64,000 nucleotides of DNA, from positions 62,001 to 126,000 of the forward strand of contig CADCLS010000005.1 in the NCBI GenBank assembly GCA_902802375.1, written 5' to 3'. Below the pieces are notes generated by a model, which was not told where the DNA came from, did no database searches, and was given only the letters and a program-made list of their open reading frames with translations. The position numbers and the translations under genes are program-made. This DNA is from Oscillospiraceae bacterium (GTDB lineage: Bacteria; Bacillota; Clostridia; Oscillospirales; Acutalibacteraceae). Below are positions 20,874-30,056 of this stretch, piece by piece. Each line of letters starts with the position of its first letter. The stretch's first letter is position 1.

Positions 20874-21103
20874 CCCCCAAAAAATGCATTTTTTTGCATT
20901 ATGTAAACTAAAACAACCTTAAAAGTTATCCACTTTATCCACCGCGCAATTAACTGTTTATGCCTGCAAATGCACACTTTTCACCGTTTTTCGACACTTT
21001 TTCGGTGGATAACTCGGTTAAAAAGTGTAATACCTTTATATGCATAAATAAAATGAATAAATAATTATGTAAATAAAATCAGGGGAATTGAACAATTTTC
21101 CGT
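20874..21103. other. Non-coding gap before spoIIIAA with three DnaA-box-like sites
   Basis: No gene is seen. It holds three near-DnaA boxes of the form TTATCCAC followed by T or C: 20926-20934 and 20935-20943 in tandem, and 21004-21012 inverted. A short hairpin of TGCATT with its complement lies near 20885. The rest is AT-rich. Confidence 0.45.
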
Positions 21104-21132
21104 TCTAAAAAAGGACTTGCCTTACATACAAT
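21104..21132 (+). promoter_or_regulatory. Candidate sigma-E promoter of the spoIIIA operon
   Basis: The -10 box CATACAAT (21125-21132) matches the sigma-E consensus fully. The -35 (TCTAAAA, 14 nt upstream) is weak. The spoIIIA operon is under sigma-E control in Bacillus, which supports the call. Confidence 0.6.
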
Positions 21133-21157
21133 TTAAGTGTAAACGGCGGAGGAGAAT

Positions 21158-22039
21158 ATGCAAACACAAGAACAGATAAATTTTATATTATCGGCACTGC
21201 CCGAAAGGATAAAATCCGCTATGGAAAAGTGTGTGCTTTCGGGCGAGATTTTTGAGGAAATAAGACTTAGAACAGGAATGCCTGTTTCGTTTACAAAAAA
21301 GGGCAAATCGCTTTTTTTGTATCGCGACGGCAGCCTTTCACCTGAGCCGGACGCATCTCTTATAATATCCGCAGAAGAGCTTGAGGATACACTTCTTAAA
21401 ATCTCAGACAACTCGGTTTTCGCTCACACAAAGGAAATTGAAAACGGATATATTGCGGCACCGGGCGGTATCCGTGTGGGCGTCAGCGGTGATTTTTCAC
21501 CTACACTTGCAGGTATTAATTCTGCAAATATCCGCATACCGAGGCAAATAATCGGGTGTGCAGATTTTATTTTTTCGCGCTTTTCGGGCGGAATGCTTTT
21601 AGCCGGTCCTCCGGGCAGCGGCAAGACTACAATGTTAAGAGACCTTATAAGACAGCTTTCAAAAAACGGTACGAGGGTAAGCGTTGTAGATTCACGCCGG
21701 GAAATTTCAGGAGGAAATAATATTTTTGATTTGGGTTTTAACACCGATGTATTATTTTTGGAGGATAAAGCCTTTGGTGCAATTTGTGCACTTAAAACCA
21801 TGTATCCGCAGGTAATCGCATTTGACGAGATAGGAACTTCAAACGAACTTGATAGTATTTTTGAGGCATTTAATGCAGGTGTTGATATAATCGCTACCGC
21901 CCATGCCGGAAGCTTATCGGAAATAAAAACGCGTTCGGTTACGGGAAAACTAATAGAAAGCGGCGCAGTAAAGACCATAGTACTGCTTTCAAAAAACATA
22001 GGCGAACGCCCAAAGATTTACAGTGTTGAGGAGATATAA
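21158..22039 (+). CDS. spoIIIAA: Stage III sporulation protein AA, secretion-type ATPase
   Basis: Cytosolic ATPase on the mother-cell side of the SpoIIIA-SpoIIQ channel that keeps the forespore active. The 293 residues have a C-terminal RecA-like domain with P-loop AGPPGSGKTT near 150, Walker B VIAFDEIGT and ATAHAGS, resembling type II/IV secretion ATPases. The N-terminal domain carries EIRLRTGMPVS. The ATG at 21158 follows GGAGGAG. First of eight consecutive spoIIIA genes. Confidence 0.97.
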   Translation: MQTQEQINFILSALPERIKSAMEKCVLSGEIFEEIRLRTGMPVSFTKKGKSLFLYRDGSLSPEPDASLIISAEELEDTLLKISDNSVFAHTKEIENGYIAAPGGIRVGVSGDFSPTLAGINSANIRIPRQIIGCADFIFSRFSGGMLLAGPPGSGKTTMLRDLIRQLSKNGTRVSVVDSRREISGGNNIFDLGFNTDVLFLEDKAFGAICALKTMYPQVIAFDEIGTSNELDSIFEAFNAGVDIIATAHAGSLSEIKTRSVTGKLIESGAVKTIVLLSKNIGERPKIYSVEEI

Positions 22040-22040
22040 A

Positions 22041-22460
22041 ATGAGGGCTGTTATTAAATTTACCGGTATCGTTTTGGTTTTTTGTGGATTTGCTTTTTTC
22101 GGGTTTTTCAAATCTTTTTCAAAACGCGAGTACATAAGAAGGCTTAAAGAAATTATTTCATCGCTCGATATGGCTGATAATATGCTGAGGCTCGGAGCTT
22201 TAAGTCGTGAAAAAATATTAAAGACATCCTTTTCTGAAATCGATAAACCTATGCCGCCGAAAATAAACCGGTGTCTTAACGCCTTTTTTTCTGACTTCGG
22301 AAGCGGCGATACCCAAACCGAGCGCGGGAGAATAAGAAGCCTAAAAAAAGAGCTTTTATCGGAGATAGACCGGCAGGAAGCGGAATATAAGAGCTCGGGC
22401 AGACTTTGGCGTACAGCAGGCGTTTGCACAGGACTTGCCATTTGCATAATGCTTATATAA
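22041..22460 (+). CDS. spoIIIAB: Stage III sporulation protein AB
   Basis: Membrane protein resembling GspF-like platform subunits, part of the mother-cell/forespore channel. The 139 residues have an N-terminal membrane segment, a helical middle (KREYIRRLKEIISSLDMADNM) and a C-terminal membrane segment (TAGVCTGLAICIMLI). I chose the ATG at 22041; a GTG 18 nt earlier lies within the TGAGGAG binding site. It follows spoIIIAA by 1 nt. Confidence 0.95.
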   Translation: MRAVIKFTGIVLVFCGFAFFGFFKSFSKREYIRRLKEIISSLDMADNMLRLGALSREKILKTSFSEIDKPMPPKINRCLNAFFSDFGSGDTQTERGRIRSLKKELLSEIDRQEAEYKSSGRLWRTAGVCTGLAICIMLI

Positions 22461-22475
22461 TCAGGGTGAAGATAA

Positions 22476-22670
22476 GTGGATGTAAACTTTATTTTTAAGA
22501 TAGCCGCAATAGGCATAATAGTTACGGTGCTTAATCAGCTTTTAATCCGTTCGGGGCGTGAGGACCAGGCGATGCTAACCTCCCTTGCCGGTCTTGTAGT
22601 GGTACTTTTAATGGTGGTAACGGCGATAGCCGACCTTTTCTCCACCATAAAAGGACTTTTCGGACTATGA
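22476..22670 (+). CDS. spoIIIAC: Stage III sporulation protein AC
   Basis: 64-residue membrane protein with two hydrophobic helices (FIFKIAAIGIIVTVLNQLL and SLAGLVVVLLMVVTAIADL) separated by the polar loop SGREDQAM. Start is a GTG at 22476 with AGGGTGA upstream. It overlaps spoIIIAD by 4 nt, and the two are thought to act as a membrane pair in the channel. Confidence 0.95.
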   Translation: MDVNFIFKIAAIGIIVTVLNQLLIRSGREDQAMLTSLAGLVVVLLMVVTAIADLFSTIKGLFGL

Positions 22671-23062
22671 CGGCGGTACTTATAAAAGCACTTATAGTGC
22701 TTGTTATAACTGCAGGACTAAGCCTCACCGTAGGCGCTCAAAAACCGGAATACGCGTTTGTGCTGAGTCTCGCAGGTGGTATTGTGGTTTTGCTTTCGGT
22801 GCTCGACGCGGTTCTGCCGGCATTCTCACAGCTTAAAGCGGTCTTCTCGAAAGCCGGCGGTGCGGTATCGTTTTTAAGTCTGCCGCTTAAAGCGCTCGCC
22901 ATATCCTATATTACTGATTTTGCCGCCGATACCTGTCGCGATTTCGGACAAAGCTCGCTTGCGGCAAAAGCCGAGCTTGCCGGGAAATGCGCTATATTTA
23001 TTCTTTGTGTGCCGTCAGGAGTGAATGTGCTTGAAGCGGCACTTAAGTTTGCAGGATTATGA
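22667..23062 (+). CDS. spoIIIAD: Stage III sporulation protein AD
   Basis: 131-residue membrane protein with about four hydrophobic segments and a middle amphipathic part (SQLKAVFSKAGG). It shares the SpoIIIAC/AD fold and contributes to the channel in the outer forespore membrane. The ATG overlaps the spoIIIAC stop by 4 nt and its end overlaps spoIIIAE by 4 nt. Confidence 0.95.
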   Translation: MTAVLIKALIVLVITAGLSLTVGAQKPEYAFVLSLAGGIVVLLSVLDAVLPAFSQLKAVFSKAGGAVSFLSLPLKALAISYITDFAADTCRDFGQSSLAAKAELAGKCAIFILCVPSGVNVLEAALKFAGL

Positions 23063-24165
23063 GAAAGATATTTTTATTATTTTGCCTATTGTTTTTGTTT
23101 TCCTTTTCTGTAAAAGCACAGGAATATGAAAATATATATGAATACAGCGGCGCCAAAAAAATTGAAAACTCGCTCGAAGAAAACGCAAAGTCTTTTTTCG
23201 AAGAAGAGGGCATTAGTATCGACGACCCGGATTGGATAGACAACCTTAGTACCGAAGGTGTGTTCTCGCATATATGGAAAGTGATAAAAAGCGGCGCCAA
23301 AGCACCTATAAAATCCGGCGCGTTTGTAATCGCAATTATCCTTATTGCGGCGGCATTTAAGATTTATCAAAAGAATAACGCTGCCGATATTGCCTTAAAA
23401 TTTGCCATAACACTATCGGTGTTCGGGGTGTTGGCGGCAAGTATTGCATCAAGTATCGGTTCTGCTGTTGATTTTATAAAAGGAAGCAGCACATTTATGC
23501 TTTCATTTATTCCGATATATATGGGGATAGTAAGCGTTTCGGGTGCGCCTGCGAGCGCCGCGGCGAATTCCGCTATGCTTCTGTTTTCAGCGGAGTTTAT
23601 TTCCGGTGCGGTGGCGTTCTTTCAGTCTTCTGTACTCGGTGCGTATTTGGCGCTTTGTGTAAGCAGTGCGGTATCGCCTCTTATGAATAAATCAGGGCTT
23701 GCCGAAGCATTCAAGAAAACCGGCATTTGGGTAATGTCGCTTTGTTCAACCGTATTTTTAGGACTTTTAGGCGCAAAAAGCGCAGTAAGCTCGGCGGCTG
23801 ACGGCATAGGGCTTAAAACCGCAAAATACATACTCGGCACCTGCGTTCCCGTTGCCGGACAGGCGCTATCAGGCGCAGTAAACACCGTGTCGGCTTCGTT
23901 TTCCGTTATAAAAGCCTCGGTAGGAATTTACGGGATTACGGCGCTTGCAGTAATGCTTCTTCCGATACTAATAGAGCTTCTTGTCTGGCGATTGGTACTG
24001 TTAATCACCGGCGGTATATGCTCGCTTTTTTCAGTAGACGAGGCTTCAAAGCTCTTAAAGGCTTTAGACGGCGTCTTGTCACTACTGATAGGCGCAGTGC
24101 TGACGGTAGGCGCTACATTTATTATCTCGCTTTCGGTGGTAATAAGTGCCGGGAAGGGGATTTAG
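23059..24165 (+). CDS. spoIIIAE: Stage III sporulation protein AE
   Basis: Large polytopic membrane protein of the SpoIIIA complex, 368 residues. It has an N-terminal signal peptide (RKIFLLFCLLFLFSFSVKA), a short exported region, and about seven or eight membrane segments with Gly/Ser/Ala-rich character resembling a transporter core. The ATG overlaps spoIIIAD by 4 nt. Length fits the family. Confidence 0.95.
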   Translation: MRKIFLLFCLLFLFSFSVKAQEYENIYEYSGAKKIENSLEENAKSFFEEEGISIDDPDWIDNLSTEGVFSHIWKVIKSGAKAPIKSGAFVIAIILIAAAFKIYQKNNAADIALKFAITLSVFGVLAASIASSIGSAVDFIKGSSTFMLSFIPIYMGIVSVSGAPASAAANSAMLLFSAEFISGAVAFFQSSVLGAYLALCVSSAVSPLMNKSGLAEAFKKTGIWVMSLCSTVFLGLLGAKSAVSSAADGIGLKTAKYILGTCVPVAGQALSGAVNTVSASFSVIKASVGIYGITALAVMLLPILIELLVWRLVLLITGGICSLFSVDEASKLLKALDGVLSLLIGAVLTVGATFIISLSVVISAGKGI

Positions 24166-24167
24166 AA

Positions 24168-24584
24168 ATGCTTAGTGCTTTTATAACCTCATTTTGCCTC
24201 GGATGCGTTATAATGGGCGCGCTGTATATTTTAGTGCCCGAAGGCAAAATGTCAAAGGCGGTTACATATGCGTTTAGCATATCTTTTTTGTGCCTTGTGT
24301 TATCAGCGGCGGTAAAACTCGGAAATATACAGTTGCCGAAAATAAAAAATGACAGTGTGAATTATAATAACGAACGGCTTTCCGCCGCCGCGGCGCAAGC
24401 GGTTTTTGCCGAGGCACTGTCACGCGCTGAAATAAATTTTTCCAAAATAACAGTTTTTACGGATAAAACGGAGTCCGCCGGCATAAGTATTACTAAAGTT
24501 TTGGTTTTTACCTCCGCCGACTATGAGAAGGTCCACTCCGTCATAGGCTCCGAAAATTATGAGGTGGTGGTAATAAATGAATAA
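24168..24584 (+). CDS. spoIIIAF: Stage III sporulation protein AF
   Basis: 138 residues with two N-terminal membrane segments (FITSFCLGCVIMGALYILVP and AVTYAFSISFLCLVLSAAV) and a soluble C-terminal domain. I chose the ATG at 24168, 2 nt after the spoIIIAE stop, with GGGAAGGGG upstream; the longer frame starting at 24018 lies inside spoIIIAE. It overlaps spoIIIAG by 8 nt. Confidence 0.94.
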   Translation: MLSAFITSFCLGCVIMGALYILVPEGKMSKAVTYAFSISFLCLVLSAAVKLGNIQLPKIKNDSVNYNNERLSAAAAQAVFAEALSRAEINFSKITVFTDKTESAGISITKVLVFTSADYEKVHSVIGSENYEVVVINE

Positions 24585-25125
24585 GCTTTTAAGTAAAATA
24601 CCGGCTGTAATAAACCGACCTAAACTGCTTTTGATAATCGGTCTTTCGGGAATTCTCCTGATTTTCTTATCAAGCTTCATACCTTCAGGAAAAAAAGCCG
24701 AGCGTACACAGGAGGCTATGAGCGCCGAGGAATACAGGCAGGCGGTTGAGGAAAATGTGACAGATATAGTTACCGGTATTACAGGGGATAAAAAGCCAAC
24801 TGTGGTAATAACGCTTGAAAGCGGGGTAAGGTACAGTTATGCCGATTTGAAAGAGAGCGATACTTCCGCTTCAACCAATAAAGAGTCCGAAGAAAACCGT
24901 AAGGCCACAAAGCAGTCCTACATAACTGTGCGCACTTCCGACGGCGGCGAAAAGCCTCTGGTGGTCACCGAGATAATGCCGGAAATACGGGGAGTAGCTA
25001 TCGTGTGCGCACTTGGCGACAGTCCCACAGTCGCTGAAAAAATACAAAACGCCGTGACTGCGGCGCTTAATATTACATCACAAAGAGTATATGTATCAGG
25101 AGGAATTTCTAATGAAAAAGGGTAA
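24577..25125 (+). CDS. spoIIIAG: Stage III sporulation protein AG
   Basis: Ring-forming component with a YscJ/FliF-like domain that lines the channel in the space between the two forespore membranes. The 182 residues have one membrane segment (LLIIGLSGILLIFLSSF), a variable charged linker and the C-terminal ring-building motif domain (VVTEIMPEIRGVAIVC). It overlaps the start region of spoIIIAH. Confidence 0.95.
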   Translation: MNKLLSKIPAVINRPKLLLIIGLSGILLIFLSSFIPSGKKAERTQEAMSAEEYRQAVEENVTDIVTGITGDKKPTVVITLESGVRYSYADLKESDTSASTNKESEENRKATKQSYITVRTSDGGEKPLVVTEIMPEIRGVAIVCALGDSPTVAEKIQNAVTAALNITSQRVYVSGGISNEKG

Positions 25126-25651
25126 AGTTTTTACAAAAGGTCAGGCAATACTTGTAATAATGGTCTTGTGCCTCGGCGCCGCGGTGTGGCTTAATATGAA
25201 GTTTTCTTCAAATGAGAAATATTTAGGCGATGCGGCGTATGTTAACAAAAACACTTCCTCAAAAGAGGCAATTGAGACCTCCGCTAAAGCGGATACCGTA
25301 GACAAAAACTATTTTGATACCGCGAAAAAAGAGAGAAACGCCAACCTAAAACGCCAGCAGGAGCTCGTTGAAGAAACTCTTCGCTCGTCATCTCTCACCG
25401 ACGAAGAAAAGGCGGCAGCGGTAGACGCAGTCAAGGCGCTTGTCACAAGGCTCGAGCAGGAAAATAACATCGAAACTCTGCTTAAAGCTAAAGATTTTGC
25501 CGACGCACTTGTAGTAATCGGCGAAAAGGATATTAATGTAATTGTAAAATCTGAGGGGCTGACTACTACTCAAACCCTTCAAATTCAGGACATAATAACT
25601 ACACAAACCAATATTCCTCTCAGCAATATTAAAATTGTTACGGTAAAATAG
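25112..25651 (+). CDS. spoIIIAH: Stage III sporulation protein AH
   Basis: Mother-cell membrane protein whose extracellular domain binds forespore SpoIIQ to form the feeding-tube channel. The 179 residues have an N-terminal membrane helix (AILVIMVLCLGAAVWL), a long helical linker and a YscJ/FliF-like domain (ALVVIGEKDINVIVK). I chose the ATG at 25112, with AGGAGG upstream; an ATG at 25091 sits before that binding site. Last gene of the operon. Confidence 0.95.
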   Translation: MKKGKVFTKGQAILVIMVLCLGAAVWLNMKFSSNEKYLGDAAYVNKNTSSKEAIETSAKADTVDKNYFDTAKKERNANLKRQQELVEETLRSSSLTDEEKAAAVDAVKALVTRLEQENNIETLLKAKDFADALVVIGEKDINVIVKSEGLTTTQTLQIQDIITTQTNIPLSNIKIVTVK

Positions 25652-25680
25652 TTGTGCTTTTGAAAAAATTGTGGTATACT
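25652..25680 (+). promoter_or_regulatory. Sigma-A-like promoter of the Asp23/Gls24 gene
   Basis: TTGTGC, 17 nt, TATACT, ending 40 nt before the ATG at 25721. The gene is thus probably expressed outside sporulation, independently of spoIIIA. Confidence 0.55.
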
Positions 25681-25720
25681 TACAAAGGAAGTAAAAACTC
25701 TATAATATGGAGGAGTAAAT

Positions 25721-26080
25721 ATGCAGGATAATAAAACAGAGCTTAATGTTTCAACAGCCGTTCTTGAAAAAATGGCGCAAATCGCCGCTTGTGAAATTGA
25801 AGGCGTTACCGGTCTTTCTAAAAGGGCGATTGATATTAAAGGCACTTTCAAACAAAAAAGCGTATTTAAGGGCGTAAAGGTAGAAAGTAAAAACGGCGCT
25901 ATTGAGATAACCGTTTATATCTGTGTTGATAAAAACGCCAAGGTTCGCGAAGTGGCTGAAGCGGTTCAGGCAAATGTAAAAGATAAGATACAGACTATGA
26001 CCGGCACTGCTGTAACAAGAGTTAATGTAAGTATTGCTGACATTCATTTTGCTGACGCTGAGAAGGGCGAAGAAGAATAA
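25721..26080 (+). CDS. Asp23/Gls24-family envelope stress protein
   Basis: 119-residue soluble protein of the Asp23 (DUF322) family, often membrane-associated through partners and linked to alkaline or envelope stress. Visible signature: VLEKMAQIAACEIEGVTGLS near the start, then IEITVYICVDKNAKVREVAE and VNVSIADIHF. A strong GGAGGAG site precedes the ATG. No membrane segment. In many Clostridia such genes lie near fatty-acid or nusB genes; here the neighbours are spoIIIAH and convergent rpsT. Confidence 0.93.
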   Translation: MQDNKTELNVSTAVLEKMAQIAACEIEGVTGLSKRAIDIKGTFKQKSVFKGVKVESKNGAIEITVYICVDKNAKVREVAEAVQANVKDKIQTMTGTAVTRVNVSIADIHFADAEKGEEE

Positions 26081-26093
26081 ACACATAAAAAAA

Positions 26094-26132
26094 TTAAGCC
26101 GTAAGGAATTTTCCTTACGGCTTATATTTTTT
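26094..26132. terminator. Bidirectional terminator between Asp23-family gene and rpsT
   Basis: AAGCCGTAAGGAA, TTT, TTCCTTACGGCTT with T-rich sequence on both sides (ATATTTTTT on plus, TTTTTTTATGTG on minus). Confidence 0.88.
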
Positions 26133-26135
26133 GCC

Positions 26136-26393
26136 TTACGCTTTGTTAAGCTTTTTCACAAGCGCGCTTTTCTTTCTTGCGGCGTTGTTCTTGTGAAGAA
26201 GACCCTTTCCGGCCGCTTTGTCAATCTTGACAACCGCTTCTTTAACTGCGGTTTGAGCGTCCTCAGCTTTAGCCTCTATTGCGGCGTCAGCCTTCTTAAT
26301 AGCGGTTCTGAGCGCTGAACGCTCAGCCTTGTTGCGCTCATTATTAGCAAGACTGACTGCAACTCTCTTTTTAGCAGATTTAATATTCGGCAT
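26136..26393 (-). CDS. rpsT: 30S ribosomal protein S20
   Basis: Small 16S-rRNA-binding protein, 85 residues, basic and Ala/Lys rich, beginning MPNIKSAKKRV with KAAGKGLLHKNNAARKKSAL near the end, the S20 signature. The ATG at 26393 has GGAGG 8 nt upstream; a GTG 9 nt earlier is rejected. In Bacillus rpsT lies near gpr; here it is separated from gpr by about 18 kb and sits after rpoC with its own promoter. Confidence 0.97.
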   Translation of the reverse strand: MPNIKSAKKRVAVSLANNERNKAERSALRTAIKKADAAIEAKAEDAQTAVKEAVVKIDKAAGKGLLHKNNAARKKSALVKKLNKA

Positions 26394-26429
26394 GGTATAC
26401 ACCTCCCATTTCTCGTGTAGAACGATAGT

Positions 26430-26458
26430 ATAATATCATATCTTCATTATAATTGCAA
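26430..26458 (-). promoter_or_regulatory. Promoter of rpsT
   Basis: TTGCAA, 17 nt, TATTAT on the minus strand between rpoC and rpsT; the -10 box ends 36 nt before the start codon. Confidence 0.6.
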
Positions 26459-26469
26459 GAATTTTGTTA

Positions 26470-29400
26470 TCATTCGCCGTAATCGGGGTTTATATCAGCC
26501 GATTTCATACCCGTACCGGCAGGAATAAGCTGACCGATGATAACATTTTCTTTAAGACCGAAGAGTGGGTCGACTTTGCCCTTAATGGCAGCCTCTGTGA
26601 GAACCCTTGTAGTCTCCTGGAACGAAGCCGCGGACATAAACGACTCTGTGGCCAAAGAAGCCTTTGTAATACCGAGAAGTGTCGGCTTGTAAACTGCTTT
26701 ACGGAGCCCTTCTTCGCCGGCGGCAATACGCGCGTCTATCTTGGCATTCTCATCGGAAATATCCTTGTACTCATAGGTGAGGTCGCGAAGCAGCTCTGTG
26801 TCGCCCGGGTCAAGAACTTTGAGTTTTCTCATCATCTGGCGAACGATTACCTCAATGTGTTTATCGTTGATATCAACACCCTGTGTACGGTAAGCGTTTT
26901 GAATTTCGGCTATGATATATTCTTCAACAGCCTCAGGACCCTGTGCTTCAAGAATATCCTGCGGATATTTAGCACCCGGTATCAGCAGGTCGCCGGCAGT
27001 TACATAATCGCCGTCATTAACAAGAATTCTTGAGCCGTAAGGAATGGTAATCTTTTCCTCTTCCAAAGTCTCTTCATTGTTAATAAACAGAACATTACTC
27101 TTCTTCTCGGCAACAATGCGTACGCGGCCGGAAATCTTAGCAATAAGACCGCAGCGCTTAGGCCTTCTCGCTTCAAACAACTCTTCAACACGGGGAAGAC
27201 CCTGTGTAATATCCTCGGTAGATGCTATACCGCCGGTGTGGAATGTACGCATCGTAAGCTGAGTACCCGGTTCACCGATAGACTGCGCGGCAACTATACC
27301 TACCGCCTCGCCTACCGTTACCGGCTTGTTTGTTGCAAGGTTTGCGCCGTAGCACTTCTGGCATACACCGTGGTGTGAATGGCAGGTGAGTATCGAACGA
27401 ATTTCAATACGCTGGATACCGGCGTCAACAATGCGCTTGGCGTCTGCTTTAGTCATCATATGGTCTGTATCGCATATAACTTCGCCGGTTTCAGGATGAA
27501 CTGCCGGATGTAAAAGGAATCTTCCGACAAGTCTTTCTTCGAGCGTTTCGAGTATATGGTTACCGTCTTTAATATCAAATACGGTCAGACCCTCTTCTGT
27601 GCCGCAGTCATCCTCGCGGACGATTACATCCTGAGATACATCAACAAGACGACGGGTAAGATAACCCGAGTCCGCCGTACGAAGAGCCGTATCGGCAAGA
27701 CCTTTACGCGCACCACGGGAGGAAATGAAGTATTCAAGAACATTAAGTCCTTCGCGGTAGTTAGCACGAATAGGTACTTCAATAACCTTACCTGCGGTGT
27801 TAGCTATAAGTCCGCGCATACCTGCAAGCTGTCTTATCTGGCTCATAGAACCACGCGCACCCGAATCCGCCATCATAAATATGGGGTTAAATTCATCGAG
27901 GTTGCCCTTTAGCGCTTCGGCAACATCCTCTGTCGCCTTGTTCCAAATTTCTATTACAAGACGGCTGCGCTCATCATTACTTAAAAGACCTCGGTTGAAC
28001 TGCGCTGAAATACCGTCAATTCTTTTCTCGGCTTCGGCAAGTATCTCTGCTTTAGCAGGCGGAATTACCGCGTCTGTAACCGCAACGGTAACCGCACCCT
28101 TTGTAGAATACTTAAAACCGGTAGCCTTGATTTTATCGAGAACAATAGAGGAAAGGCTTGTTCCGTGCATATCTATGCAACGCTCAATAATTTTACCGAG
28201 TTGTTTTTTGCCTACCTTGTTCTGAATTATATCGTCATTACTCTCAATGATGTGTTTATCCGGGTCTTTAAGCGAGAACGACCATTCAAGGTCAAATTCG
28301 TGACCGGGTTTTGTTCTGTCAACAAATCCGAGGTCCTGCGGAATTGACTCATTAAAGATTATGAAGCCTACCGTGCACCAAATAAGAGCGTGATTGCCGT
28401 TTTCGTCAGTCATACGCACTCTTATCGGCGCGTGAAGACCGATAATGCCGTCGTTATACGCCATAACCGCTTCGTCTTTATCGCGGAAAACCTTGTTTGC
28501 GCCGATTTCGTCAGCCTTTACAAGTGTCAGGTAGTAAGAACCAAGCACCATATCCTGAGTCGGCACGCTTACAGGCTTACCGTCAGACGGTTTAAGGAGG
28601 TTATTTGCCGCAAGCATAAGGAAACGGGCTTCAGCCTGAGCCTCAGCGGAAAGCGGAATGTGAATAGCCATCTGGTCGCCGTCAAAGTCAGCATTATAAG
28701 CGGTACATACAAGCGGATGAAGCTTAAGCGCTTTACCCTCAACGAGTACCGGCTCAAATGCCTGGATACCAAGTCTGTGAAGTGTCGGCGCGCGGTTCAA
28801 AAGAACAGGATGCTCTTTTATAACCATTTCGAGCGCGTCCCAAACCTCGGTAGAGGCACGGTCAACCATTTTTCTTGCGGTTTTAATATTTGTAACCGAT
28901 TTGGTTTCAACCAAACGCTTCATAACAAACGGCTTAAATAGCTCAAGCGCCATTTCTTTCGGAACACCGCATTGATACATCTTAAGCTCAGGGCCTACAA
29001 CTATAACCGAACGGCCGGAATAGTCAACACGCTTACCGAGCAGGTTCTGACGGAAGCGGCCTTGCTTACCTTTTAGCATATCGGAAAGAGACTTAAGCGC
29101 GCGGTTGTTAGGTCCAGTAACCGGCTTGCCGCGACGGCCGTTATCTATAAGGGCGTCAACCGCTTCTTGAAGCATTCTCTTTTCGTTGCGTACTATAATG
29201 TCAGGCGCACCGAGGTCAAGAAGCCTTTTAAGACGGTTATTTCTGTTTATAACTCTGCGGTAAAGGTCGTTAAGGTCACTTGTTGCAAATCTGCCGCCGT
29301 CGAGCTGTACCATAGGACGAAGGTCGGGCGGAATAACCGGCAGTACATCGAGTATCATCCATTCAGGTCTGTTGCCTGAAAGACGGAATGACTCTAAAAC

Positions 29401-30039
29401 CTCTAATCTCTTAAGCAGTCTTATCCTCTTTTGACCTGTTGCCTCGTCAAGCTCGGCTTTGAGTTCCTCGCAGGACTTTTCAAGGTCTATCTCGCAGAGA
29501 AGCTCTTTTATTGCTTCAGCGCCCATACCGGCCTTGAAGTCATCCTCGTACTTCTCGCGCATATCATTATACTGTTTTTCGGTAAGCAGTTGCTTTTTTT
29601 CAAGAGGTGTAGTACCCGGGTCGGTAACTATATACTGTGAGAAATAAAGCACATGTTCGAGCGCTTTCGGTGAAATATCAAGCACTAAGCCCATACGGGA
29701 CGGGATAGTCTTAAAATACCAAATGTGTGAAACGGGAGCCGCAAGCTCAATAGAGCCCATACGCTCGCGGCGCACCTTGGCACTTGTTATCTCAACGCCG
29801 CAGCGTTCGCAAACCTTGCCTTTGTAGCGGATTCGCTTATACTTTCCGCAGTGGCACTCCCAGTCCTTAGTAGGCCCGAAAATCTTTTCGCAGAAAAGAC
29901 CGCCTACTTCAGGCTTTAAGGAACGGTAGTTTATAGTCTCCGGCTTTGTTACTTCGCCGTATGACCAGCTTCTTATCTGTTCGGGAGAGGCAAGACCTAT
30001 TCTTATAGATTCAAATTTTATATCGTTTTGATTTTCCAT
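26470..30039 (-). CDS. rpoC: DNA-directed RNA polymerase subunit beta'
   Basis: Catalytic subunit of RNA polymerase, 1189 residues. It shows the N-terminal zinc ribbon (CHCGKYK...CERCGVE), the rudder and lid region, the magnesium motif NADFDGDQM near residue 450, the second zinc site ([13 protein letters not shown]) and the trigger-loop/bridge region ([16 protein letters not shown]). The ATG at 30039 follows AAGGAGG. It lies 17 nt after rpoB. There is no obvious terminator before the rpsT promoter. Confidence 0.99.
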   Translation of the reverse strand: MENQNDIKFESIRIGLASPEQIRSWSYGEVTKPETINYRSLKPEVGGLFCEKIFGPTKDWECHCGKYKRIRYKGKVCERCGVEITSAKVRRERMGSIELAAPVSHIWYFKTIPSRMGLVLDISPKALEHVLYFSQYIVTDPGTTPLEKKQLLTEKQYNDMREKYEDDFKAGMGAEAIKELLCEIDLEKSCEELKAELDEATGQKRIRLLKRLEVLESFRLSGNRPEWMILDVLPVIPPDLRPMVQLDGGRFATSDLNDLYRRVINRNNRLKRLLDLGAPDIIVRNEKRMLQEAVDALIDNGRRGKPVTGPNNRALKSLSDMLKGKQGRFRQNLLGKRVDYSGRSVIVVGPELKMYQCGVPKEMALELFKPFVMKRLVETKSVTNIKTARKMVDRASTEVWDALEMVIKEHPVLLNRAPTLHRLGIQAFEPVLVEGKALKLHPLVCTAYNADFDGDQMAIHIPLSAEAQAEARFLMLAANNLLKPSDGKPVSVPTQDMVLGSYYLTLVKADEIGANKVFRDKDEAVMAYNDGIIGLHAPIRVRMTDENGNHALIWCTVGFIIFNESIPQDLGFVDRTKPGHEFDLEWSFSLKDPDKHIIESNDDIIQNKVGKKQLGKIIERCIDMHGTSLSSIVLDKIKATGFKYSTKGAVTVAVTDAVIPPAKAEILAEAEKRIDGISAQFNRGLLSNDERSRLVIEIWNKATEDVAEALKGNLDEFNPIFMMADSGARGSMSQIRQLAGMRGLIANTAGKVIEVPIRANYREGLNVLEYFISSRGARKGLADTALRTADSGYLTRRLVDVSQDVIVREDDCGTEEGLTVFDIKDGNHILETLEERLVGRFLLHPAVHPETGEVICDTDHMMTKADAKRIVDAGIQRIEIRSILTCHSHHGVCQKCYGANLATNKPVTVGEAVGIVAAQSIGEPGTQLTMRTFHTGGIASTEDITQGLPRVEELFEARRPKRCGLIAKISGRVRIVAEKKSNVLFINNEETLEEEKITIPYGSRILVNDGDYVTAGDLLIPGAKYPQDILEAQGPEAVEEYIIAEIQNAYRTQGVDINDKHIEVIVRQMMRKLKVLDPGDTELLRDLTYEYKDISDENAKIDARIAAGEEGLRKAVYKPTLLGITKASLATESFMSAASFQETTRVLTEAAIKGKVDPLFGLKENVIIGQLIPAGTGMKSADINPDYGE

Positions 30040-30056
30040 AACTAATCTTTACCTCC

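Noticed and set aside
20926..21012. Chromosomal replication origin
   Set aside because: The boxes deviate from consensus, and no dnaA, dnaN, recF or gyrase genes are nearby.
24018..24167. Longer SpoIIIAF start inside spoIIIAE
   Set aside because: The extra 50 residues are basic and unlike the family; the ATG at 24168 has a good site right after the spoIIIAE stop.
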